Below, piece after piece: positions 1-9,046 of a DNA stretch of 64,000 bases. Origin of the DNA: Pirellulales bacterium (lineage in GTDB: Bacteria > Planctomycetota > Planctomycetia > Pirellulales > UBA1268); the NCBI GenBank assembly GCA_017853835.1, contig JAFMIU010000008.1, positions 17,048 to 81,047 on the forward strand. The letters run 5' to 3'. The first letter of the stretch is position 1. Each line of letters opens with the position of its first letter. Below the pieces are notes generated by a model, which saw only the letters and a list, made by a program, of their open reading frames with translations, had not been told where the DNA came from and searched no databases. Both the position numbers and the translations under genes were made by a program.

Positions 1-2
1 CC

Positions 3-338
3 GTGGCACCGGTCCCTCCGCCACCCCGGCCGGCAACCGTCCGACGGATGGCACGGGCGGGCGTGCCTCCGATTCCGTCAGGTGCCCCGGCGCCAAGGGC
101 CGTGGCACGAACGTCCCCCGGAGCGCCGGCGCCGGTCAATCCGGCTCCCGTGGCGGCTCCCCATGCCGTCGCCAAGCCTGACGCTCAGCCGGCCACAAAC
201 GACTCGATCATCCTCCCCAATGACGGCACGCGGAGCGTGCTCACCGCTGCCGAAGAGCCGCTCGCCGAGACCGGGTCGCGGGAACCAGCCGGACCGGCGG
301 TCACGCACCCGCCGATCGAGCTGCTGCCGACGCCATAG
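3..338 (+). CDS. C-terminal part of a Pro/Ala-rich protein (truncated by window edge)
   Basis: The frame is open from the first bases to a TAG at 336-338, so this is probably the end of a longer gene that begins outside the window. About 111 residues are visible. They are low in complexity and rich in Pro and Ala, with PxP-type and PAP repeats in the first 60 residues and a more ordinary acidic tail. No catalytic motif or membrane segment is seen. Composition suggests a disordered linker or tail, as in envelope proteins of this group. It runs convergently towards the photolyase gene with only 26 bp between stop codons. A GTG at position 3 could be an internal codon or a start; the sequence cannot decide. 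Function unknown. Confidence 0.5.
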   Translation: MAPVPPPPRPATVRRMARAGVPPIPSGAPAPRAVARTSPGAPAPVNPAPVAAPHAVAKPDAQPATNDSIILPNDGTRSVLTAAEEPLAETGSREPAGPAVTHPPIELLPTP

Positions 339-364
339 AGCCACACGCCTCGCCCGAGCTCCCG

Positions 365-1921
365 TCACGCCATCCCGTCGCGGAGTCCGTCGGCCTGACG
401 TCGGATGGCCCGAAGGTCGCTTGGGGATTTCCGGCCGAGATTCTTGAGCTGCATCGTCATGCGCTGGTTCCGGGCGAGCAGCGTCTCGTGCCTCGCCAGG
501 AAGTCCCAGTAGAGGGTCGTGAACGGGCAGGCATCCGGGCCTTCGGCCTTCTTCGGATCGTAGCGACATCCCTTGCAGGCGTTGCTCATACGATCGACAT
601 ATGCGCCCGTCGCACAGTAGGGCTTCGAGGCCATCACGCCGCCATCGGCAAACTGGCTCATGCCGAGCGTGTTGGGGAGCTCCACCCATTCGACCGCATC
701 GACATACACGGCTAGATACCACTCGTGCACCCGCTTCGGATCGACGCCGAAGAGAAGGGCGAACAATCCTGTCACCATCAGCCGTTGGATGTGATGGGCG
801 TAGCCAAACCGCAACGTCTGGCGCACCGCATCCCGCACGCAGTTCATCTCCGTGTCGCCCGTCCAATAGAAACTGGGGAGTGACTGCGTGGCCCCGAGGG
901 CGTTGCGGTCGAGGTACTGCGGCATGAAGTGCCAATAGATGCCGCGCACGTATTCCCGCCAGCCGATCACCTGCCGGATGAATCCCTCCGCCGCCTCGAG
1001 CGGCACCCGTCCCTCGCGCCAGGCCCGCTCCGCCCCGGCGACGATGTCGCGGGGATCGAGGAGCTTCATGTTCATGGCCTGCGCCAGACGCGAATGGTAG
1101 AGCCACGGCTCACCCGTCCAGATCGCATCCTGATACCGACCAAAGAGCGGAAGCCTGTGGGCGAGGAAGTCGTCGAGGGCCGCCCGGGCCTGTGCCGGCG
1201 TCACCGGCCAGTCGAAATCGGCGAGGCTTCCCGGGTGGTCGGCGAACCGCGCGGACACCAGATCGATCACCCCGCGCGTGATCGCATCGGGCGCATATGA
1301 CACCGGTGCCGGCAGCGCACCTGGCCCAGCCTTCGGAAACGCTCCGCGATTTTCGGCGTCGAAGTTCCATTGGCCACCCGCGGGCTCGTCGCCATCCATC
1401 AACACGCCAAACTTCTCCCGAAGCGGTCGGTAGAAGTACTCGAGCCGGAGCTGCTTGCGACCCCTGGCATGCTCGGCGAAGTCATCCTTCGATGAGAAAA
1501 AATGGCGATCCGGGCGGATCTCCAGGGGAAGGCCGGAGGCCTGCGCCGCTGCACGGAGCGATTCCTGCACCCGCCACTCACCGGGCTCCACCACGATGAG
1601 CCGCTCCGGGGTCCAGCCGTCTCCCGCCAGCCGCGTGAGGCTCGCGGCGAGCGCCTCCCCGAGCGATGTCGATTCGCCGGCTGACGCCGTGGCCTCGAGC
1701 GCCGTGTAATCCACCGTCACTCCATCCGCCAACAGCATGTCGCGAAAGTGTCGCATCCCAGAGAGAAACACGGCGATGCGAGCCTTGTGAGACCACACAT
1801 GGGTGCTCTCGCCCCCCACCTCGGCCATCCAGGCGCGATCACGGGCCGTATCAAAACCATCGAAGGCGGCGGAGTGGCGATCGAGCTGGTCGCCCAGCAC
1901 GAGCACGAGGGAGCGGGTCAT
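365..1921 (-). CDS. FeS-type cryptochrome/photolyase (PhrB family)
   Basis: A 518-residue protein of the deoxyribodipyrimidine photolyase-related (DPRP/FeS-BCP) family, which repairs UV photoproducts in light, in known members (6-4) lesions. The N-terminal Rossmann-like part begins with a hydrophobic strand followed by LGDQLD. The C-terminal helical FAD-binding half holds the Fe-S ligands: Cys361, Cys449, Cys452 and Cys465. This spacing (88, 3, 13) equals that of Agrobacterium PhrB. The paired His376-His377 in AHHIQRLM lies 15 residues after the first cysteine, again as in PhrB. Full length, no disruption. The ATG lies 48 bp from the divergent ATG of the CoA-transferase gene, so both may share a promoter region. 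Family assignment is firm; the lesion specificity is inferred. Confidence 0.95.
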   Translation of the reverse strand: MTRSLVLVLGDQLDRHSAAFDGFDTARDRAWMAEVGGESTHVWSHKARIAVFLSGMRHFRDMLLADGVTVDYTALEATASAGESTSLGEALAASLTRLAGDGWTPERLIVVEPGEWRVQESLRAAAQASGLPLEIRPDRHFFSSKDDFAEHARGRKQLRLEYFYRPLREKFGVLMDGDEPAGGQWNFDAENRGAFPKAGPGALPAPVSYAPDAITRGVIDLVSARFADHPGSLADFDWPVTPAQARAALDDFLAHRLPLFGRYQDAIWTGEPWLYHSRLAQAMNMKLLDPRDIVAGAERAWREGRVPLEAAEGFIRQVIGWREYVRGIYWHFMPQYLDRNALGATQSLPSFYWTGDTEMNCVRDAVRQTLRFGYAHHIQRLMVTGLFALLFGVDPKRVHEWYLAVYVDAVEWVELPNTLGMSQFADGGVMASKPYCATGAYVDRMSNACKGCRYDPKKAEGPDACPFTTLYWDFLARHETLLARNQRMTMQLKNLGRKSPSDLRAIRRQADGLRDGMA

Positions 1922-1968
1922 GGGGGTCTCCGGGCGGTTCGAGGTATGGTAGAGGGAGGAGGACGTTC

Positions 1969-3252
1969 ATGCAGTCCTGGAAAACAACCGCCGAATCCGC
2001 CGACGCCGTCGTGTCGCGGATCGAGAGCGGCATGAACGTGTTTATTCACGGCGCGGCGGCGACGCCGACGCCGCTTCTCGACGCCCTTGCCCGACGGACC
2101 GACCTCGAGAAGGTCACGTTGTGGCACATCCATCTCGAGGGTCCGCTCGCCTTCACGGCTCCCGAGCATGCCGGTCGATTTCGTTCCGTGTCGCTCTTCA
2201 CGGGCGCCAATCTCCGTGAGCCGGTCGGCGCCGGCCGCGCCGACTTCGTCCCGATCTTTCTCTCCGACATCCCGGGGCTGTTTGCCAGTGGACGTGTCAG
2301 GCTCGATGCGGCGATCGTGCAGCTGTCACCCCCCGACCGACACGGCACCTGCTCGCTCGGCACAAGCATCGACACCGCGCGGGCGGCAGTCGATGCTGCC
2401 GGGATCGTGATCGCCGAGATCAACGATCGGATGCCCCGCACCCACGGCCACACCGCCGTGCCCCTGAGCCGACTCGCGGCGTGGGTCGCGTCCGACCGCC
2501 ATCTTCCGGAGCACGCCCCCCGACCGCCGCGCGAGGTGGAGGAACGAATCGGTGACCACGTCGCAGACCTCGTCGACGATGGTTCTTGCCTGCAGCTCGG
2601 CATCGGCGGCATTCCCGATGCCGTCCTCGCCAGACTGTCAGACCGTCGCGATCTCGGCATTCACTCCGAAATGCTCTCCGACGGCGTCGTGCGACTAATC
2701 GAGGCGGGGGCGGTGACGAACGCGCGAAAGACGATTCATCCCGGGCGCACCATCGCGAGCTTCGTGATCGGAACGAGGCGACTGTACGACTTCATCGACG
2801 ACAACCCGCTCGTCGAGTTTCATCCTTGCGACCGCACAAATGACACCAATCTGATCCGTAAGATCGACGATGTCGTCGCGATCAACTCCGCCATCGAGGT
2901 CGATCTCACCGGCCAAATCTGCGCCGATTCGATTGGACACCGGATCTATTCCGGAATCGGAGGCCAGATGGATTTCGTGCGCGGCGCGGCGATGAGCCGC
3001 CGGGGCAAGCCCATCATCGCCCTTCCCTCGACGGCGGCACGCGGCACCGTGTCGCGGATCGTGCCCGAACTCAAGGCCGGAGCCGGCGTGGTGACCACGC
3101 GAGGCCACGTGCACTGGGTCGTAACGGAGTACGGCGCCGTCGACCTGCACGGAAAATCTCTCGCCGAACGGGGCGCGTTGCTCGTGTCCATCGCGCACCC
3201 CGAGCATCGCGAGCCGCTGTTCGCCGCCCTTCACGCCCTCAATCGACGCTGA
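1969..3252 (+). CDS. acetyl-CoA hydrolase/transferase family protein
   Basis: A 427-residue cytosolic enzyme of the acetyl-CoA hydrolase/transferase family (Cat1, AbfT-like), which moves CoA between short-chain acids. Seen in sequence: the glycine-rich QLGIGGIPDAV segment, then HSEMLSDGVV, and the signature SAIEVDLTGQ near residue 310, followed by YSGIGGQMDF. A long in-frame extension is open upstream, but the ATG at 1969 is chosen because it follows GGGAGGAGG at a suitable distance and because the extension would overlap the divergent photolyase gene. Length matches 4-hydroxybutyrate CoA-transferases (about 430). The substrate cannot be told from sequence, and no butyrate or propionate pathway genes lie nearby. 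Confidence 0.9.
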   Translation: MQSWKTTAESADAVVSRIESGMNVFIHGAAATPTPLLDALARRTDLEKVTLWHIHLEGPLAFTAPEHAGRFRSVSLFTGANLREPVGAGRADFVPIFLSDIPGLFASGRVRLDAAIVQLSPPDRHGTCSLGTSIDTARAAVDAAGIVIAEINDRMPRTHGHTAVPLSRLAAWVASDRHLPEHAPRPPREVEERIGDHVADLVDDGSCLQLGIGGIPDAVLARLSDRRDLGIHSEMLSDGVVRLIEAGAVTNARKTIHPGRTIASFVIGTRRLYDFIDDNPLVEFHPCDRTNDTNLIRKIDDVVAINSAIEVDLTGQICADSIGHRIYSGIGGQMDFVRGAAMSRRGKPIIALPSTAARGTVSRIVPELKAGAGVVTTRGHVHWVVTEYGAVDLHGKSLAERGALLVSIAHPEHREPLFAALHALNRR

Positions 3253-3287
3253 AACGGCCCGCGCATGGACACCACACCCTCGCGCGC

Positions 3288-5693
3288 CTAACGCCCAAGG
3301 GTCGGCGACTGCGGCACGGAGAGCGGGATCGGCGCGGGGTTCGACGGCTTCTCGGGACTCGCCGGGGCTTCACTGGGCGATTCCGGCGTCTCCCCAAGGG
3401 CCATCGCCAGGCTTTCTCGGGCATCCTTCACATTCGGGTTGATCGCCAACGCGCGTCGGAAGGCCTTGATCGCGTCCTCCTTCTTACCCTGCTTGTACAG
3501 GGCGACACCGTAGTTGTTGTAGAGCGCCGCCACGCCGGGATCGATCGACAGGTTGGGGTTGCCCGCCTGCTGAACGGCCTGAGCGTGCGCCTTTTCGACG
3601 TCGTCGATGAGACCGAAGTAGACCGTCTCCGCCTCGGCGAATCGACCTGCCGCCGCCATCGCGTTGGCCAGGTTGACGCTGATGGCCGTCACGTGCGGCG
3701 TGGCGATGACGGCATCCTTGAACTGCTCGACGGCCTTGTCCATGAGCTGATCGAACGCCTGCTGATTGCCCTGCTGGAGGGCGACCTGCGCCTTCGATGA
3801 AAAGGCCGTGCCAAGATTGTTGTGCGTCTCACCGAGATCGGGGCGGAGGGCCGTCGACCGCGTGAAGTGGTGGAACGCGCCCTTGATCTTCACCTTCGTC
3901 GCCGGGTCGAGAACCTCTTCGTTGGGCACCGCGATGGTGTCGACATGACCGCGGGCAAACTTCTTTGCCCCGAGCCGATTGTGGGCCTGCCAGGCGTTTT
4001 CATTGTGCTGAAGCGTGTGCGTCCAGAGTTCGTCCTCGTTGATCCACGTGGTGGCGAGGCCGAACGACAGCCAGGCGAGGATCGCCACCACCGCCGCCGA
4101 ACCCAGCACGACAAACTGCCGGTCGGACGCCTCGATCCTGCGGTAGCTCGTCCCCACAACGGCCGCCACCAGTGCGATGAGGCTGATCATCGGAAGGTAG
4201 ATAAAGTGATCGGCCGCCCAGGTGATTCGCATGTAGGAGATGGTGATGAATCCCAGCACCGGAGCCACCATCAGCAGGAAGAACCCGATGGCAAACAGCG
4301 CGTGCCGGCCCCAGGTGGACCGCTTCTGCCAGCACCACCACAGCCCCCCCAGGATCACGGGGATCGACACGAGGTAGGTGAGCATTTCGATCGCCTCGCT
4401 CGGCTTGGAGAGATCGAGCAGATCGATCTCCCACCGCGTGTAGATCGGCAGGAGGTCGACGGGCCAGAAGATCGTGGCGAGATAGAAGAGAACCGACGTG
4501 CCCGCGATTCCCAGGCGGGTCAGGATGCCCTTGATCGACGGCATCCCCATGCCACTGCCGACCGACTGGACTCGTGTCCGCCACTCGGCGGGCACGGCTT
4601 CCAGGTCGGCCTGGGTGTTGAGCGGCCCGGTATAAATCTTCTTCTCGTCGCGACCCGACACGACGACCGTCTTCGAACCCGTCGCTTTGCCGTCGATCTT
4701 TTCGGCGGTGATTCGAACGGTGCCGTCGCGATAGGTGGCCACACCGTTGCCGATGTACGACGGCACCACGATCGTCTCCTGGCCGATGGCGCGGCTGTGC
4801 TGGTAGTGGATGGTGATCAGACCGAGCACGATCGAGATGATGAAAAACGGCACGGCATACACGAGATCCTTGATCCGAACCGCACCCCGCTTCCACCAGG
4901 CGTAGAGCAGGAGCACCACCGGCATCGCGACCACTGAGGTTTTCGCGAACATCGCCAGCAGGAAAAACGCGATGGCAAAGCCGTAGTTCCACCATTTCCC
5001 GGCGTCGTCTTCAGCGGCGTCATCGAACTTCACGAAGCAGATGGCCGCGATGAGAAAGAGCGGGAGCGACAGCGTGTTCTTGAGTTCCGAAACCCAGGCC
5101 ACGCTCTCCACGCAGACCGGATGCACGGCGAAAAGCAGTCCGCCGAGCCAGGCGGCGGGGATCTTCATGACGGCAAAGAGTCGCCACAGGAGCAGTGACC
5201 CGATGATGTGAAGCACGACGCTCGTGGCGTGGTAGCCGGTCGGCCAGGGAACCGACGGTCCGCCCGGCTGCGCAGGCCCGCCGGTGCGAGGATCCATCTG
5301 AAAAAAGGGCCACTGAGCCCAGAGGGCGGAGTAGCTCAAAGGAAAGTAGTCGGCCCCGTCGGGATTGAACCAAAGCTTCGACAGCGTGTAGGCGTCGTTC
5401 GTCGTGTTCCAGAGTTCCTGTGGCACCTTGGAGTCGGGCGCCACCTTGTGCTGCACCGTGAGGTTCTGCGTGAGGAGCTGGTCGTCGTCCCACAGCCAGT
5501 CGGCCTGATGCACGGGATTTGTCACCGGGGAATAAACCCACAGGCACACGAAGACGATCACCGCAGCCCGAGTGAGATACGCGAGCCAGCCACTCCCGCT
5601 GTCGAGAGCCGCCAGCTCCGAACCGGTGGGCTGCGTGGCAGCCGCACGTGAAGCCGACGGACGGGGGCGAAAGTTCTCACGGGAGTGGGCCAT
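3288..5693 (-). CDS. TMTC/DUF1736-like polytopic membrane protein with TPR tail
   Basis: An 801-residue protein with about ten predicted membrane helices followed by a soluble TPR region. Near the start, after a first TM helix, comes an acidic extracytoplasmic loop (WLWDDDQ), as in GT-C glycosyltransferases. Around residues 190-220 is the motif HPVCVESVAWVSELKN, resembling the HPxHxExVxW signature of TMTC/DUF1736 proteins, which in eukaryotes transfer mannose to proteins. A soluble insertion of about 90 residues sits between middle TM helices. The last 200 residues contain TPR-like repeats, the clearest being YNNYGVALYKQGKKEDA, then a Pro-rich end. Probable role: envelope protein glycosylation or a scaffold at the membrane. 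It is divergent from the DUF1559 gene, with 233 bp between starts. The enzymatic role is inference. Confidence 0.75.
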   Translation of the reverse strand: MAHSRENFRPRPSASRAAATQPTGSELAALDSGSGWLAYLTRAAVIVFVCLWVYSPVTNPVHQADWLWDDDQLLTQNLTVQHKVAPDSKVPQELWNTTNDAYTLSKLWFNPDGADYFPLSYSALWAQWPFFQMDPRTGGPAQPGGPSVPWPTGYHATSVVLHIIGSLLLWRLFAVMKIPAAWLGGLLFAVHPVCVESVAWVSELKNTLSLPLFLIAAICFVKFDDAAEDDAGKWWNYGFAIAFFLLAMFAKTSVVAMPVVLLLYAWWKRGAVRIKDLVYAVPFFIISIVLGLITIHYQHSRAIGQETIVVPSYIGNGVATYRDGTVRITAEKIDGKATGSKTVVVSGRDEKKIYTGPLNTQADLEAVPAEWRTRVQSVGSGMGMPSIKGILTRLGIAGTSVLFYLATIFWPVDLLPIYTRWEIDLLDLSKPSEAIEMLTYLVSIPVILGGLWWCWQKRSTWGRHALFAIGFFLLMVAPVLGFITISYMRITWAADHFIYLPMISLIALVAAVVGTSYRRIEASDRQFVVLGSAAVVAILAWLSFGLATTWINEDELWTHTLQHNENAWQAHNRLGAKKFARGHVDTIAVPNEEVLDPATKVKIKGAFHHFTRSTALRPDLGETHNNLGTAFSSKAQVALQQGNQQAFDQLMDKAVEQFKDAVIATPHVTAISVNLANAMAAAGRFAEAETVYFGLIDDVEKAHAQAVQQAGNPNLSIDPGVAALYNNYGVALYKQGKKEDAIKAFRRALAINPNVKDARESLAMALGETPESPSEAPASPEKPSNPAPIPLSVPQSPTLGR

Positions 5694-5926
5694 GGATCGA
5701 CAGTCCTTGAAGGATGTTGGTCGGCCAGACGCAGGGAATGGTCGAACAGTTTGCCGGGGATGAGAAACGAAGCCTAAACTCCCTTGGAAACCGACACAAT
5801 CGCCCTGACAGGCCGCCGAAAGAGACCCGCGACGACGGCGCCCGGATGCTTGCCGTTCCCCTGGGGCTCGCTAAATTGTTGGTTGTCTCATGACTTGAAG
5901 AACATCCTTCACCCATCGTTGATCTC

Positions 5927-6922
5927 ATGGTTCGTCACACGATCCCCTCGAGCGTGTCCCACTCTCCTCGACGTGTCCGGCGTGCCTTCACGCTCGTCGA
6001 GCTGCTCGTGGTGGTGGCGATCATCGCGACGCTGATCGGCCTGCTCCTGCCGGCCGTGCAGAGCGCACGAGAAGCGGCCCGCCGCGTGGCGTGTGGCAAC
6101 AACATGCGGCAGACGTCGCTCGCCCTCCTTCACGCCCACGACCACCTTCGGCGTTTTCCGAATGGGTGGCACGGCCTGGCCCAACGCCGCACGCCTCCCC
6201 TTGCCACCGACGAACTCCCCGGCTGGGGCTGGGCCGCGAGCCTGCTTCCCCAGCTTGACCACCAGGCCACGTTCGACGCGATCGACTTTGCCCGCCCCAT
6301 CTTCGACGTGGCCTCTCCTGCACGGCACGCCCTGGAGCGCACGACCGTCGTTGCAACCTACCGCTGTCCCTCCGACGTGAACGGTCCCGGCGAGACGGGT
6401 GGCGGCCGATTTGGGATCGGCATCGACGACGGTGAGGATGAGCATGCCGATGAGGACCACGGCCATGCACCGCATCCGGTTGATGGGGGCGACCTTGGCG
6501 TGCTCTGTGAGGTCGCAGCATCGAACATCGTTGGGTGCTACGGATGGCAGGAAGACATCGACGAGTCGCCGGCTTCGGGCGATGGCATGTTTTTTCGCAA
6601 CAGCCGCATCGGCATGCGTCAGATCAGCGATGGCAGCAGTCGGACCATCCTCATCGGGGAGCGAAGTTCGCGCATGGGCTCGAGCACCTGGACGGGCGTG
6701 ATTCCGGGTGCCAAGGCATGTCGGGCGCGGGTCGTGGCGGTTGGCGATCATCCTCCAAACGAAGGCGGCCACTTCGACGATTTTTCCAGTGGCCATCCCA
6801 CCGGTGTCACGGTCGCGTTTGCCGATGCGTCGGTTCACTTCATGGCCGACTCGATCGACATCGACGTATTCCACGCCCTCTGCACCCGGGCTGGCGGGGA
6901 GCCGAACGCGTCGGCCCCCTGA
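5927..6922 (+). CDS. DUF1559 prepilin-type protein
   Basis: A 331-residue protein with a type IV prepilin-like N-terminus: a basic leader ending RRAFTLVELLVVVAIIATL, with the conserved Glu five residues after the predicted cleavage site, then a single hydrophobic helix. The rest matches the planctomycete DUF1559 family, whose paralogues are numerous. The usual H-x9-DG signature is altered to HPTGVTVAFADAS, with DA in place of DG. An unusual insert around residues 155-180 is rich in Asp, Glu and His and could bind metal. Four further Cys are present. It is expected to be processed by a prepilin peptidase and placed in the envelope. It precedes lpxD by 115 bp and is probably transcribed separately. 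Confidence 0.85.
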   Translation: MVRHTIPSSVSHSPRRVRRAFTLVELLVVVAIIATLIGLLLPAVQSAREAARRVACGNNMRQTSLALLHAHDHLRRFPNGWHGLAQRRTPPLATDELPGWGWAASLLPQLDHQATFDAIDFARPIFDVASPARHALERTTVVATYRCPSDVNGPGETGGGRFGIGIDDGEDEHADEDHGHAPHPVDGGDLGVLCEVAASNIVGCYGWQEDIDESPASGDGMFFRNSRIGMRQISDGSSRTILIGERSSRMGSSTWTGVIPGAKACRARVVAVGDHPPNEGGHFDDFSSGHPTGVTVAFADASVHFMADSIDIDVFHALCTRAGGEPNASAP

Positions 6923-7037
6923 GCCATGGCCGCCGCCCGTCATTCGGCCCAAAAACCGGCTTGCGAGCCCCTCCCGGCATCCCTATCCTCCCCGGCCCGC
7001 CCGATCCTCGGGCGCGGATCTTTCGGGAGGCCGTTTC

Positions 7038-8090
7038 ATGCCGATCACGCTCGCGACGCTCGCCACGGCCGTCGGTGGCACGCTTGTCGGCGATGAGCCC
7101 ACTCGCTCCATCGCCTCAGCGGCCACCCTCGAAACAGCCGGGCCCGACGACATCACGCTCGTCGATGCCGGCGACAAAGTCCACCTGCTGGCGAAGAGCC
7201 GTGCCGCCGCCGTCATCGTTCCATCGGGCACCGGTCCGCTCGATCGGCCGTCCATCGAGGTGGCTGACGTTCACGCCTCCTTCGCCGCCGCCATTCTCGC
7301 CTTTCGTCCGCCCCGGTTCACTCCACGAACGGGCGTCAGCCCTCATGCCGCCGTCGATCCCTCGGCCCGCATCGGCGTCGATGTCGACATCTATCCCTTC
7401 GCCTCGGTGGGCCCCGACGTGGTTCTTGCCGACGGCGTGACCATTCATTCGGGCGTTCGCCTCATGGCGGGCTGCCACATCGGCGAGGGAAGCGAGGTTT
7501 TCCCGAACGCCGTGCTCTATGACAACACGGTCGTCGGTGCCCGCTGCATCATCCACGCCGGCGCGATCCTGGGCGGCTACGGCTTCGGCTACAAAGCCGG
7601 CCCCGACGGCTACACCATCTCCGCCCAGCTCGGCTGGGTTGAACTCGCCGATGATGTGGAAGTGGGCGCCGCCACGACGATCGACCGGGGCACCTACGGA
7701 CCGACGCTGATCGGCAGCGGCACGAAGATCGACAACCTCGTGATGATCGCGCACAACGTACGGCTCGGACGGCATAACATGATCTGCTCGCAGGTGGGTG
7801 TGGCGGGCAGCACGACGACCGGCGACTGGGTCGTGATGGCGGGCCAGGTCGGCGTGCGCGATCATGTGCACATCGGCGACAAGGCCATCCTCGGCGCCCG
7901 TTCCGGCGTGTCGAGCGACATCGAGCCAGGCAAGATCGTGCTCGGCGAACCGGCGATCGATCTCCGCGACCGCAAGCTGCAGTTGGCCGCCATGTCGAAG
8001 CTGCCCGACATGCGCCGCGACCTCAAGCAGCTGGCCTCCCGGGTGGCCGCGATTGAAGGCTCGGCAGGCCGCGTGGCCGACGCCGCCTAG
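7038..8090 (+). CDS. lpxD: UDP-3-O-(3-hydroxyacyl)glucosamine N-acyltransferase
   Basis: LpxD adds the N-linked hydroxyacyl chain to UDP-3-O-acylglucosamine in lipid A synthesis. The 350-residue product has the N-terminal uridine-binding domain (residues 1-100), then a long left-handed beta-helix made of hexapeptide repeats (about 105-320, e.g. IHSGVRLMAGCHIGEG), and a C-terminal helix. The catalytic-region histidine is expected in the MIAHNVRLG segment. The ATG at 7038 follows GGGAGG at good spacing; the frame is open further upstream but has no ribosome-binding site there. The stop codon is 11 bp before lpxI, so the two are almost certainly co-transcribed. This supports a real lipid A-containing outer membrane. 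Confidence 0.95.
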   Translation: MPITLATLATAVGGTLVGDEPTRSIASAATLETAGPDDITLVDAGDKVHLLAKSRAAAVIVPSGTGPLDRPSIEVADVHASFAAAILAFRPPRFTPRTGVSPHAAVDPSARIGVDVDIYPFASVGPDVVLADGVTIHSGVRLMAGCHIGEGSEVFPNAVLYDNTVVGARCIIHAGAILGGYGFGYKAGPDGYTISAQLGWVELADDVEVGAATTIDRGTYGPTLIGSGTKIDNLVMIAHNVRLGRHNMICSQVGVAGSTTTGDWVVMAGQVGVRDHVHIGDKAILGARSGVSSDIEPGKIVLGEPAIDLRDRKLQLAAMSKLPDMRRDLKQLASRVAAIEGSAGRVADAA

Positions 8091-8101
8091 GAGGGGACGC
8101 G

Positions 8102-9019
8102 ATGGCCGACCGCTCCCCATCGTTTGAGTCGCTCCAGGGCGAGACCATCGGCGTACTGGCCGGCTGGGGCCGCTTCCCGGTGGCCGTTGCCGAGGCCATC
8201 CGGGCCCGCGGTGGCCGCACGGCCATCCTCGCCATTCGCGATCACGCCGATGCCGCCCTCGAACCGCTCGCCGACGTCCACGGCCAGATCGGCGTTGCGG
8301 AGATTGGCGGCGCCATCGATTTCTTCCGGCGCCATGGTGTTCGGCGTGTGACCATGGCGGGCAAGATCCACAAAAAAAAGATCTTCGCCCGGCGTGCGTG
8401 GATGCGACATCTGCCCGACTGGACAGGGCTGCGGACGTTCTGGCCGCACTTCATCAGCCGTCGTCGCGACAATCGTGACGATTCGCTGCTCGGCGCCATC
8501 GCCGGCGCCTTCGACGCCCGCGGCGTGTCGATCTGTCCCGCCACCGACTTCGCCCCAGACCTGCTCGCCCCCGACGGACACCTGGCCGGTCCTGCCATCA
8601 CGGCGAGGCATCTTGAAGACGTGGCGTTCGGCTGGCAGCTCGCCAAGGAACTCGGCCGCCTCGACATCGGCCAGACGGTGGTGGTGAAGGATCGCGCACC
8701 CCTCGCGCTCGAGGCGATCGAGGGCACCGACGAATGCATCCGTCGTGCAGGACGACTCTGTCCCACGGGCGGCATGACGGTGGTGAAGGTGGCCAAGCCA
8801 CAGCAGGACCATCGCTTCGACATGCCGACGATCGGCGTGGGAACACTCGAATCGCTTGCGGCGGCCGGTGCATCCGTGCTGGCCATCGAGGCGGGCCGGA
8901 CCATTCTCGTCGACCAGTCTGCGATCGAGGCGTCCGCATCCCGACTCGGCATCACCATCGTCTCCTGCCACGATGACGGCGGCCTCCCGCTCTTCGACGC
9001 CGCCGATCTCGCCGCCTGA
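8102..9019 (+). CDS. lpxI: UDP-2,3-diacylglucosamine pyrophosphatase LpxI
   Basis: LpxI hydrolyses UDP-2,3-diacylglucosamine to lipid X and UMP, the step after LpxD/LpxC, in bacteria that lack LpxH. The 305-residue protein shows the two LpxI parts: an N-terminal domain starting with IGVLAGWGRFPVAVA and with the segment VTMAGKIHKK, and a C-terminal DUF1009 domain with TVVVKDRAPLALEAIEGTD and VVKVAKPQQDHRFDMPTIG. These are diagnostic of the family. The ATG lies 11 bp after the lpxD stop and has GGAGG just upstream, so translation of the pair is probably linked. No lpxH, lpxB or lpxK is seen nearby. Confidence 0.93.
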   Translation: MADRSPSFESLQGETIGVLAGWGRFPVAVAEAIRARGGRTAILAIRDHADAALEPLADVHGQIGVAEIGGAIDFFRRHGVRRVTMAGKIHKKKIFARRAWMRHLPDWTGLRTFWPHFISRRRDNRDDSLLGAIAGAFDARGVSICPATDFAPDLLAPDGHLAGPAITARHLEDVAFGWQLAKELGRLDIGQTVVVKDRAPLALEAIEGTDECIRRAGRLCPTGGMTVVKVAKPQQDHRFDMPTIGVGTLESLAAAGASVLAIEAGRTILVDQSAIEASASRLGITIVSCHDDGGLPLFDAADLAA

Positions 9020-9046
9020 TCCCACCGGTGCCGTATACTCGTCGGC

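Noticed and set aside
9034..9039. TATACT as a -10 box for a leaderless methyltransferase transcript
   Set aside because: No -35 box at the right distance and the gene is only 27 bp after lpxI, so readthrough is simpler.
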